64,000 bases of DNA from Steromphala cineraria. Taxonomy: Eukaryota > Mollusca > Gastropoda > Trochida > Trochidae. The stretch is taken from assembly GCA_916613615.1 (NCBI GenBank), contig OU744733.1, forward strand, positions 35,069,939 through 35,133,938. Direction: 5' to 3'. The stretch's first letter is position 1; each line of letters begins with the position of its first letter. The notes beneath the pieces are model-generated. The model searched no databases and was not told the origin of the DNA. It saw nothing but the letters and a program-made list of their open reading frames with translations. Of this stretch, positions 11,751 through 24,000 are shown one piece after another. The position numbers and the translations under genes were made by a program.

Positions 11751-12096
11751 TACATAAAGAACAGTGCATGTTTGAGACGAGCCCTAAGTAAGGTTGGTGT
11801 TGGATGGAATGGTTATCTTGCCAGCAGGTTTATTTGGTTTAATTTGTGTTTGTTTGATGTGCTCCGTATGTTTGTAGGGGTCATCACCGATCAAAGTGAT
11901 TAAAAGTTATTTGAAGCACTTAAGCTATTGAGGCACTTGTGATCTGCAAAGGATACTGGAAGGGTTTGAAGTAATTGACAGTTGAGAAGCAAGCAGACAA
12001 AATGAGGTTGCCATGCTGTTGGAGATATGCCTGACACAACAGCGACGTACCACATAGTATTTAAATAGTCTTTATGGATTAGGAATTGGTTCATTG

Positions 12097-12168
12097 GTGA
12101 GTGAGTGAGTGAGTGAGTTATTGTTTAGCGCCGCTTGGGCAATATTGCAGCCATTAGCGGCGAGGGTT
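12097..12168 (+). mobile_element. GTGA-headed SINE fragment
   Basis: (GTGA)n is followed by GTTATTGTTTAGCGCCGC, GCAATATTGCAGCCATTAG and GCGGCG. The same core occurs at 50424-50492, and inverted at 20488-20547. A family with this GCCGC...GCAATATT layout is familiar from gastropod genomes, from memory rather than search. Confidence 0.5.
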
Positions 12169-12262
12169 CATTGGTGAAGAAATTTGAAACAAAATCTTCT
12201 GCTTATCATGCTTTGAGTGAAATGAATTAAACCTTATTCAAAGATGCATCCTTTAGAAAGAG

Positions 12263-13116
12263 CTTTTGATTTAGAAGAACAAGTTCTTATGGATAATCAA
12301 CTTCTTTTTTTTAATTTTATTTTTTTATTTTCCATAATTTGTGATACAGGCAAATCAAACATTATACACACAGCACATATGTACAAATACATAAATCCTC
12401 ATTTGGCTGATAAATACATAAGTTAAGCATAACAGGACTATTTCTTAACAATTCATTATTTTCAAACAGGACTATTCTTGAACAGTAAGTGCAGAGATGA
12501 CCAATATTTAAAGAACTTTTCTTCAGTTTCTGTCGACAAAAACACAAATTTTGATAAATCATAGTAACGTACAATTTTATTTTTCACATATTCTAATTTT
12601 GGTTTAAAACCATTTATGCTGCATCTATAAATATACTGTTTGACTATTAAAATGATTGCATTTACAGGGTTATTGTTCTTTCCTTTCATTCCTAATATTA
12701 TAATCTTATTTTTGAATTCCAATTTCAATTGTACAGAATTTAACCATGATTCTATTTCTTTCCATAACTTGAAGATAGGTTCACAATCCCAAAACATGTG
12801 GTTAATTGTTTCGATTTCCGTTTGACAAAATGGACAAAGTGGGGATGATATATATCCAATTCTGTTGAGAAAGTGTCTTGTTGGCAAAATATTATGAATG
12901 ATTCTGTATTGCAACCATTTTAAATCTGTACATCCTGAACATTTATTTGCAATTATATTAAAAAATTTCCAATCATTGTCAGCAAATTCAACATGTAGAA
13001 TTCTTTCCCATTTTAAAAAGCTGGGAAGCCGAATGAATTTTGAGTCAAGTAGAAAGGCATACAATCTTTTATCTTTTGATTTAGAAGAACAAGTTCTTAT
13101 GGATAATCAACTTCTT
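12263..13116 (-). mobile_element. 5'-truncated LINE insertion with 44-bp target duplication
   Basis: The 44 bp from CTTTTGATTTAGAAGAAC to CAACTTCTT at 12263-12306 recur exactly at 13073-13116. The DNA between is a minus-strand LINE 3' end, with a poly-A tail (poly-T on plus, about 12304-12335) next to the first duplicate. Truncated 5' end, A tail and flanking direct repeats are the marks of target-primed reverse transcription. Part of the last few bases may be tail microhomology. Confidence 0.85.
12462..13064 (-). pseudogene. C-terminal fragment of a non-LTR retrotransposon ORF2 (zinc-binding RVT domain)
   Basis: About 200 codons are open and run into the 5' truncation of the insertion. The middle part contains L-K-W-L-Q-Y-R-I-I-H-N-I-L-P-T, then C-P-F-C...H-M-F-W-D-C, the CCHC-type zinc-binding module found after the reverse transcriptase of many LINE polyproteins. 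Reverse transcriptase and endonuclease domains are absent, so the copy cannot move by itself. The frame is undamaged, so the insertion is probably recent. Confidence 0.8.
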
Positions 13117-13727
13117 CATCAAACCTGCTTCTAAAATGCCTCTCAAAGAAGCTTTTAATTTATCAACAAAATGTTAATGTTGTTCAAAGAGAAGAAAACC
13201 AAGACAAAAATGCTCAAAAGCTGCTGGTTACCATGCAATGCTGAGGCGCTACTTACTGATCAAATTTTATTACTTGTGTTGAAACTTGATGCCAATTTTG
13301 ATGAAATTTAAAAAGTTTGCATGTGTTTGCTGAGGTGTGCTTACTCACCAAATGACTTGATGGTTATTTATCACCTAATTGTGACACTATGGATACCTGC
13401 ATTTTGCTCAAAGTAAAATTCTTGAAATCTTTTACCATGTTCAGATTGGCTATTTGAATATTAACAGAAACCAAGTTTTACATTCAGTTAAAAAAAAACA
13501 AAGCCACAAAGCCGATGGCTTTGTTCCAATACCATATCCAATATAGATATTTCAAATATTTATAAGAGTCCAAATATATTTTTGTAAAAAGTTTTGCTTT
13601 TGGCATATAACCATCAACCCTGTTAAAGAAGTATACCCAAAGGAGCGTAGCCTCCACAATGTTCAGATGGTCTAAATGTGTTTCATAAATCCCCAAGAAC
13701 TGCTCAACAGTTGAAGGAAGCCATCTA
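13117..13727. other. No gene recognised
   Basis: Unique-looking AT-rich DNA. A 70-codon minus frame at 13484-13696 is rich in aromatic residues (Y-L-Y-W-I-W-Y-W-N-K) but matches nothing I know. Confidence 0.35.
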
Positions 13728-14091
13728 TTAAAGGGGCAGTAGCACGTTTTTAGGGGGAATATAGGGTGATGTAAGGAAAATGGAAATTAATGATTTCAAT
13801 TGAAAGACAATGTATTTAAACTAAATGAAGCAGTAATAATTCCAATATATAACGTTAAGTTTAGCCATGCGATTCCTTTTCTTACAAAAAATGAATTAAA
13901 GGTGTTCACACAAAAATGACCGCCAATGGATTTTATGTGAATCTTCATTCTTTGTCCTCTGACTATGGATGATTGACTTGTGTAATGAGATTTTTGACAC
14001 TGTCAAAATAATACATTTAGCATTCACTTACAATTATCAGTGAGAAATTCAAATTATAAAATTATAAAAAAACGTGCTACTGCCCCTTTAA
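13728..14091. mobile_element. TTAA-type MITE, copy 2
   Basis: TTAA flanks both ends. The inverted ends AGGGGCAGTAGCACGTTTTT and its complement are nearly perfect. At about 364 bp this is one of the two best-preserved copies, in the same orientation as the 49023 copy. Confidence 0.75.
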
Positions 14092-14529
14092 AATCTTTTA
14101 TCCAAAAAGTCAAGAAACAAAGCTCAACAGCATGGTAAACATAAACAGACCATGTCCAGAGTTCATCTCATTAGCCTCCTATCTGACTTACGGGAGACAG
14201 GAAGTTGCAGATAGCTTTTCAATATGGCTGCTTGGCGGCCATCCTGATGAAAGAGGAAGATCGTTCAGTAATTTGTTAAAAGTGCCTTAATGGTAACGAG
14301 TGGTTAAGTTAATTGAACCTAATCATCTGACCAAAGATAAACAAAATCAAAACTTGGATATAGCAGTCTCAGTAATTTTGATATGACAACATCAGAGCTA
14401 TCTTTGTGAAACAATGTTTATTACTGATCATTTCTAGTGTATTTATGTTTTTGATCATAAACATAACGAACTCGTGAAATAAACATGAGCGACTGGTATA
14501 AATACTTAAAGTGTTAACAAAAGTAGCTA
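14092..14529. other. No gene recognised
   Basis: AT-rich; nothing supported. Confidence 0.35.
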
Positions 14530-14765
14530 GTGATGTTAATATTGGTAGTCAGTAATGTTAACATTGGTAGTCAGCGGTTTTAACAATGGTAGTCTAGCTG
14601 TGCTGTTAAAATTGGTAGTCTATTGGTATTCATATTGATACCCAGTAGTATTAACATTGGTATGAACATTGTTTTCCAGTGGTGTTAACATTGATGGCCA
14701 TTGGTGCTAACATTGGAAGTTAATGGTATCATCATTGGAAGCCTGTGATGTTAACATTGACCTAA
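14530..14765. repeat. Degenerate minisatellite, about 24-bp period
   Basis: Roughly ten diverged units of the type GTTAACATTGGTAGTCAGTG follow each other. The 60-codon open frame starting at 14723 begins inside the last units, which argues against it being a gene. Confidence 0.6.
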
Positions 14766-15623
14766 GGCCACAGACTTTGTTATTAAACCAATGTGGTGAA
14801 TTATTTTCTCCAAAAACAGCAATCTTTTTACAGGAACAGGGATCAGGAAAGATGTCTTTGACAATGGGCCATGTTCTTAGTTTTTATAAATTTTTGGAAT
14901 TTTGAATAAGGCCAGTGGCCTTCTATCAATTGTAAACTTCAAAATTTTAATGCGCCATTTTTTATCCAATGTACAAAATGCCTCTCCCAAGAATCAACAA
15001 GCTGTACAACCCTGTTAATATAAACACTAAACCATGTTCAAACGTTCATCTCATTACCCAGTACCTGACCTTTGAGAGATAGGTTACTGATGCTTTTTCA
15101 ATATGGCAACTGAAGTTCTTCCTCGTAATTTGTTATTAGCACTTCATTAATGATACTCAATCTTTGGAATTAGTCAATTGCCTAATAAAATATACAACTT
15201 TATTAAGGAACATATAAGATGAAACTTCAAGTTTCATGGCTTAAAGAAAGATTTTCTCGTTTCATGTAATGTCGCTTCACCTAACATCAAAAGTAGATAT
15301 GAAAGTTTAGCTTTGTATTTGGAAAAACTTTTAAATATAGTTTTCCGAATAGTCTCAACAAGGATATTTCCTTTCAATTCTAAACAGCCTTCAAACAATC
15401 ATCGATGTTGTAACAAAGAGAAGCCCTAACCCTCATGTGTTTTGTGATACAGTTTAGTTTTGCCTTGAACTATTACAGTTAAGGAATGTTTTGAAGGCGA
15501 ATCTAAAATCCTTGACTAGGGCCATGGCTAGTGACGTCATAGCAGTTGTTATTGACTTCATGGACCACTGTTTTGTGACGTCACTCAAAACTATAGTTTA
15601 TTGCTGAATGAAGGTAGGGCTGC
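14766..15623. other. No gene recognised
   Basis: AT-rich DNA with no supported exon. Phrases such as AAAATGCCTCTCAAAGAA recur loosely near 6080, 13135 and 14977, hinting at an old dispersed repeat. Confidence 0.35.
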
Positions 15624-16080
15624 AAAACAATGAACACTTATTTCTGAAACAAAAGTAAATTAAAGCTATAGTTCAAATTCATATAATCCTGATAATTTAG
15701 AAAATTGATACACAAAAACGTAGGCCTAGAAATTTTAAGCTCTCTTTGTGCTAGGATATTCTTAAGTCAATGTGCTGGAAAACAATGAACACTTATTTCT
15801 GAAACAAAATATGAAAGTAAATTAAAGCTAGTTCAAATTCATATAATTCTTATGATTTATAAACTTGCTACACAAAAAACCTGGGCCAAGATTCTCGAAG
15901 CTCTCTTAGTGTTAAGATAGTCTAAGTCAGTGTTAATGTATGGTACTCACAACAATCTTAGCACTAAGAGAGCTTTGAAAATCCAGGTTCTAGGCCTAGA
16001 TTCTCGAAGCTCTCTTAGTGCTAAGATAGTCGTAGGCTAATGTTAATGTATGGTACTTCGACAATCTTAAGATTGGGTGT
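15624..16080. repeat. Tandem blocks carrying a TCGAAGCTCTCTTAG foldback repeat
   Basis: A block of about 155 bp starting GAACACTTATTTCTGAAAC is repeated (about 15630 and 15786). Each ends in a hairpin-forming repeat with arms CGAAGCTCTCTTAGTGCTAA and its complement, present at 15890-15990 and, partly, 15990-16075. A dispersed copy of the hairpin lies at 30757-30853. It looks like a small MITE caught in a local tandem duplication. Confidence 0.6.
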
Positions 16081-16827
16081 GATGTAAGCTATCTTGAAGA
16101 ACACCTCAAGAATAGACGATCCTCCCTCCTTTCCCTTGTACTGGAGAACATTGATGTACAGGAAGACTGATGATCTAGCATCTGTCAGATTGAACAACGT
16201 TCTTCAAGAACATCCTACTGTTGTTTCTCCATTAATTAGACATTTCCAAAACTGTTTCTGAGCTCACAACTTCAAATTTCTTCTAAAATTTGCTCAATGT
16301 TGATGCTCCTGTGATTTAGCCATCGCACATAATCATTGTATAATTTTCAAAGCAATTATAACTACTGCAGTACTCAATATATTATATCCTTAAATGACAA
16401 CATTATCATAACATTAACATCATCTATATGAATTATGCATTGATATAACAGTTAGTGCAAAATGAGTGATCGAAAGTGCTAAATAGTTTAACCATAGGCG
16501 ATATCAGAAAATCTTTGCAAACTTTGAAGGTTGAATTGATAGATTAATTACAATAAAAGTTGTTTCCTATGCAAGGAAGAGAAATGACCGCCAACTGTTA
16601 TATTGTATAGCTTCTAAACTGAAAACCAAATCAACTTAAAATTTGTTTGGAACTTTATAAATAATACTTGGTACATATGGGCTACATATTTATATAGTCA
16701 GATGTTTGCTATTGGATACTTGTCACTTTTCTTAAGCTTCTTAACATATTTCACCTTGAAATGTTAAAAAGGTTAAAGTGACCTCCTTGGTTCTTCATAA
16801 CCAATGCTGGATATATTCATGAAAAAG
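16081..16827. other. No gene recognised
   Basis: AT-rich; no exon or repeat supported. Confidence 0.35.
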
Positions 16828-19099
16828 ATAGAGCCATTGGCTCTGTAGCTCATCAGGCTTCATTATCAATTATGCTGTAGAGTGTGGCCAATGTGATTCC
16901 CTCATTGTAGGGGCCACAGGGTCACCAATTATAAAGTTAAGTATATAGGCGACACATTTCAGTTTTCTAGGCCTTATATTTCAGGAGGAGAAGATGAAAA
17001 TAGATTTTAAGGACGTTCCTTTTGCCTTTATTAGGGGCAACAGGGTCACCAAATCTAAAATTCAAATTCCTCACTTGTCAAGGAGTCTGTTCACAAAATT
17101 TCAGCTTTCTAGGCCTTATGCTTCTGGAGAAGAAGATGAAAATAGGTTTTTAGGGCGTGCCCCCTGTGGCCCTTATCAGGGGTCACAGGGCCACCAAAGC
17201 TACAATTTATAATACTCACTCGCCAAGGAGTCTGTACACAAAGTTTCAGCTTTCTAGGCCTTATGCTTCTGGAGAAGACGATGAAAATAGGTTTTTAGGG
17301 CTTGGCCCCTGTAGCCCTTATTAGGGGTCACAGGGCCATCTAAGCTACAATTTATAATACTCACTCGCCAAGGAGTCTGTACACAAAGTTTCAGCTTTCT
17401 AGGCCTTATGCTTCTGGAGAAGAAGATGAAAATAGGTTTTTAGGGTGTGGCCCCTGTGGCCCTTATTAGGGGTCACAAAGCCACCAAAGCCACAATTTAT
17501 AATCTTCACTAGTCAAGGAGTCTGTACAGAAAGTTTCAGCTTTCTAGGCCTTATGCTTCTGGAGAAGAAGATGAAAATAGGTTTTTAGGGTGTGGCCCCT
17601 GTGGCCCTTATTAGGGGTCACAGAACCACCAAAGCCACAATTTATAATCTTCACTAGTCAAGGAGTCTGTACAGAAAGTTTCAGCTTTCTAGGCCTTATG
17701 CTTCTGGAGAAGAAGATGAAAATAGGTTTTTAGGGTGTGGCCCCTGTGGCCCTTATTAGGGGTCACAGAACCACCAAAGCCACAATTTATAATCTTCACT
17801 AGTCAAGGGGTCTGTACAGAAAGTTTCAGCTTTCTAGGCCTTATGCTTCTGGAGAAGAAGATGAAAATAGGTTTTTAGGGCTTGGCCCCTGTGGCCCTTA
17901 TTAGGGGCCACAGGGTCACCAATTATAAAGTTAAGTATATAGGCGACACATTTCAGTTTTCTAGGCCTTATATTTCAGGAGGAGAAGATGAAAATAGATT
18001 TTAAGGACGTTCCTTTTGCCTTTATTAGGGGCAACAGGGTCACCAAATCTAAAATTCAAATTCCTCACTTGTCAAGGAGTCTGTTCACAAAATTTCAGCT
18101 TTCTAGGCCTTATGCTTCTGGAGAAGAAGATGAAAATAGGTTTTTAGGGCGTGCCCCCTGTGGCCCTTATCAGGGGTCACAGGGCCACCAAAGCTACAAT
18201 TTATAATACTCACTCGCCAAGGAGTCTGTACACAAAGTTTCAGCTTTCTAGGCCTTATGCTTCTGGAGAAGACGATGAAAATAGGTTTTTAGGGCTTGGC
18301 CCCTGTAGCCCTTATTAGGGGTCACAGGGCCATCTAAGCTACAATTTATAATACTCACTCGCCAAGGAGTCTGTACACAAAGTTTCAGCTTTCTAGGCCT
18401 TATGCTTCTGGAGAAGAAGATGAAAATAGGTTTTTAGGGTGTGGCCCCTGTGGCCCTTATTAGGGGTCACAAAGCCACCAAAGCCACAATTTATAATCTT
18501 CACTAGTCAAGGAGTCTGTACAGAAAGTTTCAGCTTTCTAGGCCTTATGCTTCTGGAGAAGAAGATGAAAATAGGTTTTTAGGGTGTGGCCCCTGTGGCC
18601 CTTATTAGGGGTCACAGAACCACCAAAGCCACAATTTATAATCTTCACTAGTCAAGGAGTCTGTACAGAAAGTTTCAGCTTTCTAGGCCTTATGCTTCTG
18701 GAGAAGAAGATGAAAATAGGTTTTTAGGGTGTGGCCCCTGTGGCCCTTATTAGGGGTCACAGAACCACCAAAGCCACAATTTATAATCTTCACTAGTCAA
18801 GGGGTCTGTACAGAAAGTTTCAGCTTTCTAGGCCTTATGCTTCTGGAGAAGAAGATGAAAATAGGTTTTTAGGGCTTGGCCCCTGTGGCCCTTATTAGGG
18901 GTCACAGGGCGACCAAAGCTACAATTTATAATCCTCACTTGTCAAGGAGTCTGTACACAAAGTTTCAGCTTTCCAGGCCTTATGGTTCTGGAGAAGAAGT
19001 CGAAATTCCACAAAGTTTACGGACGGACGGACGGACGGACGCCGGACAACATGCCATGTCATAAGCCCATCGGGCCTTACAGGCCAGATGAGCTAAAAA
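16828..19099 (+). mobile_element. Giant 145-bp-core element
   Basis: It starts ATAGAGCCATTGGCTCTGTA with TAGCTCATCAGGC. About 14 tandem units of 145 bp follow, then (GACG)n at 19021-19038, CGCCGGAC, CCCATCGGG and the terminal CCAGATGAGCTAAAAA. Units are almost identical, each with AAGATGAAAATAGGTTTTTA and a CCCCTGTGGCCCTTATTAGGGG palindrome. Open frames of 62-72 codons in it are repeat by-products. Confidence 0.75.
16908..18901. repeat. Exact 994-bp higher-order tandem duplication
   Basis: The sequence 16908-17907 is repeated 994 bp downstream (17902-18901) with no difference that I could see by eye. The copied block spans a diverged first unit and about six 145-bp units, so it is a higher-order repeat inside the array. 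The same 72-codon frame therefore appears at 16994 and 17988. Confidence 0.8.
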
Positions 19100-19590
19100 T
19101 TGAAATATGTAGATGATGATATCAAGGTGCATACTTTCACAAGGCTTTCATTGCATATATATAAGAACTGGTCCCTGCTTCTTATAACAAACGAGTGATA
19201 CATAGGCAGTTGGCACTGTGGAAATTTGCTCAAATTGTTCCCTCTATAGGTCAAAATTGGATTAACATTGTCCATGTGTTTGTAGTTTTTTATTTATTTA
19301 TATAGAATTTGAAACTGCTTATGTTGATATTTTACTTTATGACCCTGAAAGCTGGTAACCCAGGAACAACAGCGGACATGTGTGGATCATTTTGTAGTAT
19401 TTACATAGAATTTGAAATTCTTCTCAATCCAGTTTCAACAATAGTCATAACTATGCTTGAACTTCCTTTCAACTTCCTGATTACATTTGCAGTCCAGGGT
19501 TTATGAAACAAAATCCCAGTCAATGTGGAAATCCATATCTGTGAGTTACTCATTAAAACACTGCCCCCACACATGATAAAGAATCCTAAC
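19100..19590. other. No gene recognised
   Basis: AT-rich. Open frames of 60-65 codons on both strands lack domain features. Confidence 0.35.
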
Positions 19591-20378
19591 TATTTTTATG
19601 ATTGCTACTGGAATCACTATTGCTACCTAATGTTGGAATGCATCCATTGTTCAATTTATTGTTACACCACGACTGACCAATTGGCAATATGACATGCTAC
19701 CACCAAAGGCATTGGACAGTCTCAACACTTATTAGTTACCTTCAACATGATAATTGTACACACTCTATTTTCATGATATCTACTGGAAATACTATTGCTA
19801 CCTACTATTTAGACTAAAATTTTGTCTATGAAATATTTAAAATAATTAATGTACCTTTATTTATAATTTTTTATTTCTTGAGGCTTTTGTGTATTCAGTC
19901 AATCTAGACTTGCAGAATTAAGATCTAGACTGTATAAAGGCTCCTATATAATACACATTCATGAAGCAGGACTACTTACTATTGAAAAACAACTATTCTA
20001 TTAAATACAAGAAAGGAGCCTCGGAGAAATGAAAACTGCAGTAAGTTCCCTACAGATCTAGACTTGCTTTTCAAGCGGTTTTGTTATTGTAAAACTGTTT
20101 GAGAGTTAGACTACCAGGCTACCAGCAAAAGTGTTTGACAGTCTCAAAACTCATTGATCACCTTCAACAGGACAATGTACCAGCTGCTTTCATGATTTCT
20201 ACTGGAAATACTATTGCTACCTACTATTTGAATCCATCCATTTATCTCCACTGACCATGCAATTGGCAATGTGACCATGCTACTAGACTTATATTCAGTC
20301 TGAAAAATCGTAATTCTCAAAAAAAACCACCTATTTTATTAAATATAAGAAAGGAGCCTTAGAGAGTTGGAAACTTCA

Positions 20379-20490
20379 GTCTACAGATTTAGTTCACTGT
20401 ACAGATTTAGTTCACTACAGATTTAGTTCACTACAGATTTAGTTCACTACAGATTAAGTTCACTACAGATTTAGTTCACTACAGATCTAG
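20379..20490. repeat. 16-bp minisatellite
   Basis: About six units of GATTTAGTTCACTACA follow each other with one or two base changes. Confidence 0.75.
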
Positions 20491-20547
20491 CACGCCACTA
20501 ATGGCTGAAATATTGCCCAAGCAGAGTAAAACAATAACTTACTCACT
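20488..20547 (-). mobile_element. GTGA-headed SINE fragment, inverted
   Basis: Its reverse strand matches the core of the SINE at 12097 (GCCACTAATGGCTG..ATATTGCCCAAGC, then a short ACTCAC end). Confidence 0.45.
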
Positions 20548-20652
20548 ACAGATATAGAGGTCAGAGAGGTCTTGTTATTGTCAAAATGTTATTTAAAAAA
20601 GGGATTTGAGAGTCTCAAGACTCATTGGTCACCTTCAACAGGACAATGGTAC

Positions 20653-22500
20653 CAGCTCTACTGGAATCACTATTGCTACCTACTACTGGAATACCATCTT
20701 CCTGCGCAGAGCCTAAAAGGCCAGTTTCCAAACTGTCATTTTATGCCTTGCTGCATAACCTTGAGTTTTCTGTGCTGACTCTCTAGTCTGTAGGGGCACA
20801 GCACAGAAAAGTAGAGTCTCTGCAGCAAGGCATAAAGGGGCAGTTTGGAAACTGGCCTTTTAGGCTCTGCGTAGGAAGATGCTGGAATACATCCTTTATT
20901 CAATTTATTGTTACAACTCGACTGACCAATTGGCAATTTGGCAAAGCTACTAGCAAAGGACAGCTCTACTGGAATCACTATTGCTACCTACTACTGGAAT
21001 ACCATCTTCCTGCGCAGAGCCTAAAAGGCCAGTTTCCAAACTGTCATTTTATGCCTTGCTGCATAACCTTGAGTTTTCTGTGCTGACTCTCTAGTCTGTA
21101 GGGGCACAGCACAGAAAAGTAGAGTCTCTGCAGCAAGGCATAAAGGGGCAGTTTGGAAACTGGCCTTTTAGGCTCTGCGTAGGAAGATGCTGGAATACAT
21201 CCTTTATTCAATTTATTGTTACAACTCGACTGACCAATTGGCAATTTGGCAAAGCTACTAGCAAAGGACAGCTCTACTGGAATCACTATTGCTACCTACT
21301 ACTGGAATACCATCTTCCTGCGCAGAGCCTAAAAGGCCAGTTTCCAAACTGTCATTTTATGCCTTGCTGCATAACCTTGAGTTTTCTGTGCTGACTCTCT
21401 AGTCTGTAGGGGCACAGCACAGAAAAGTAGAGTCTCTGCAGCAAGGCATAAAGGGGCAGTTTGGAAACTGGCCTTTTAGGCTCTGCGTAGGAAGATGCTG
21501 GAATACATCCTTTATTCAATTTATTGTTACAACTCGACTGACCAATTGGCAATTTGGCAAAGCTACTAGCAAAGGACAGCTCTACTGGAATCACTATTGC
21601 TACCTACTACTGGAATACCATCTTCCTGCGCAGAGCCTAAAAGGCCAGTTTCCAAACTGTCATTTTATGCCTTGCTGCATAACCTTGAGTTTTCTGTGCT
21701 GACTCTCTAGTCTGTAGGGGCACAGCACAGAAAAGTAGAGTCTCTGCAGCAAGGCATAAAGGGGCAGTTTGGAAACTGGCCTTTTAGGCTCTGCGTAGGA
21801 AGATGCTGGAATACATCCTTTATTCAATTTATTGTTACAACTCGACTGACCAATTGGCAATTTGGCAAAGCTACTAGCAAAGGACAGCTCTACTGGAATC
21901 ACTATTGCTACCTACTACTGGAATACCATCTTCCTGCGCAGAGCCTAAAAGGCCAGTTTCCAAACTGTCATTTTATGCCTTGCTGCATAACCTTGAGTTT
22001 TCTGTGCTGACTCTCTAGTCTGTAGGGGCACAGCACAGAAAAGTAGAGTCTCTGCAGCAAGGCATAAAGGGGCAGTTTGGAAACTGGCCTTTTAGGCTCT
22101 GCGTAGGAAGATGCTGGAATACATCCTTTATTCAATTTATTGTTACAACTCGACTGACCAATTGGCAATTTGGCAAAGCTACTAGCAAAGGACAGCTCTA
22201 CTGGAATCACTATTGCTACCTACTACTGGAATACCATCTTCCTGCGCAGAGCCTAAAAGGCCAGTTTCCAAACTGTCATTTTATGCCTTGCTGCATAACC
22301 TTGAGTTTTCTGTGCTGACTCTCTAGTCTGTAGGGGCACAGCACAGAAAAGTAGAGTCTCTGCAGCAAGGCATAAAGGGGCAGTTTGGAAACTGGCCTTT
22401 TAGGCTCTGCGTAGGAAGATGCTGGAATACATCCTTTATTCAATTTATTGTTACAACTCGACTGACCAATTGGCAATTTGGCAAAGCTACTAGCAAAGGA
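20653..22500. repeat. 308-bp satellite, six copies, built on a foldback MITE
   Basis: Six consecutive 308-bp units appear identical by eye. Each unit is a 187-bp foldback element (first at 20695-20881, starting CATCTTCCTGCGCAGAGCC and ending with the complement) with a 9-bp duplication CTGGAATAC on both sides, plus about 121 bp of the older repeat. One insertion evidently happened first and the whole unit was then amplified. An 80-residue minus-strand frame exists in every unit but is mostly TIR sequence. Confidence 0.9.
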
Positions 22501-24000
22501 CAATCTCAAGACTCATTGGTCACCTTCAACAGGACAATGGTACGAGCTGCTTTTATGATTTCTACTGGAAATACAATGTGACCAGCTACCAGCAAAGGCA
22601 TTTGACAGTCTCAAGATTCATTGGTCACCTTCAACAGGACAATGATACCAGCTCTGCAGGTCACCTACTTTCGAGATCAAACGGATCAGGTTTCACACTT
22701 CATTTCCTCCAACACATGTAAACACTAAACTGTGTAGGTCAACCAGATTTGTTTATGTGCATGGACCATCGACCTCGTTGATTGGCAGAGCTCTTGTTCT
22801 CTGATACGGATAAACATGATGGATGTCAAAAACAGGAACAGGTAGACGTAGGCTTATATATGTTCTGGGTTGGAATGATAAATGAGAAAACAGGCGGTCA
22901 AATTTTGACTTTCCTCTGTATAGTAGACTGGGATATACTCAAGAATATTTCATTTATTCTGATGATAAATATATAAACTGCATAAAGAACCCCGGTTCTC
23001 TGATAGGCATGACTTGTTTAAAGTATTATGAGTAGACTTTACTTTTAATGTTGTTGTTGGTAGGATAAATGAGAAAACGTTGGTGGCAACAGTAGTACCA
23101 GCAGCTAACCAACATACCAACATTGCTGGCTGTGTTGCCTGACTCTGAAGGTACTCGACCCAAAAAAAGGAAAATAGTTGTACTATTGCAGAAAGTGTGA
23201 GCCAAATATACAATGTAGTGGATGTACACTATCTAAATGGCATGTGTCTCAAATAGCTTCTTTTGGAGTGTTCTGAGACTAATATTCTGAAAATTTTATT
23301 TTATTAAATATAAGAAAGGAGCCTCGAAGAATTGGTAGGTTTACTACATATCTAGACTTGCTCTTCAAGAGATTTCTTAAACTACAATCGGTAGTAGGAC
23401 TAGCCCCTCACCTACAAAGATAGGGATAAGGATGACTTGTTGAAAACAGATACAGGTTAATGAGACAACATTGATTTAATGTTTGATGTGTGTAGAATTT
23501 GAAGAACGGAAGGGTTAGTTTCCAAGCATGACTCTGAAACTACATGACCAATCTTTACCAAATTTGGTATATGCCCTCTTTAAATCAAGTAGAGGTAGAT
23601 GCGATTGATTTAACGTTTCATGTGTGTAGGTATGATGAATGGGAAAACAAATAATAAATTGGGACAGTTGTATATATAGCATATTTGGATTAAGTCAAAT
23701 TACAATTTCTACTTGTATCTCACTTAATTGTTATCCCTTGCTAGGGAAAAACATTTCATTGAAAGAGTCCATAACTTCATCATTTGGGTAAACATATTTG
23801 TATATAGGGTTAAATGTTGTGTGATACATTGATTTTGTAAATTTCAGCTAGCTTTGCATTGATGTCGTCAGTATCAATTATTCATCATCAGTAATAAACC
23901 TGAGGTTGAAACATTATTTTTTTTAAAATATGGTTTGGGTCTATGCTAGACAGAATTATCAGAATTAAAAACCTAATAAAATGAACAGTATCTAAAAGAA
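22501..24000. other. Old repeat remnants, then no recognised gene
   Basis: 22501-22650 continues the old repeat field without the MITE. Beyond it lie AT-rich sequence, the AAATATAAGAAAGGAGCCT dispersed repeat at about 23305-23370, and overlapping minus frames of 67-87 codons near 23000-23200 that I cannot assign. Confidence 0.4.

Larger units (their letters stand above)
19591..20652. repeat. Old diverged repeats ancestral to the 308-bp satellite
   Basis: Phrases CTGGAAATACTATTGCTACC, ACTGACCAATTGGCAAT and CTTCAACAGGACAATG recur at irregular spacing (about 19600-19810, 20100-20290 and 20620-20690). A companion phrase AAATATAAGAAAGGAGCCT occurs near 20002, 20340 and again at 23300. They are degraded forms of the non-MITE part of the satellite that follows, so an older repeat field existed before the amplification. 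Confidence 0.6.

Noticed and set aside
16994..19064. Open frames of 62-72 codons in the 145-bp array
   Set aside because: They are set by the repeat period, two are exact duplicates 994 bp apart, and the phase breaks with each unit.
20736..22509. Six copies of an 80-residue open frame on the minus strand
   Set aside because: The frame is created by the foldback MITE and its flank. The sequence is mostly inverted repeat and no family fits; identity follows from DNA amplification, not protein constraint.
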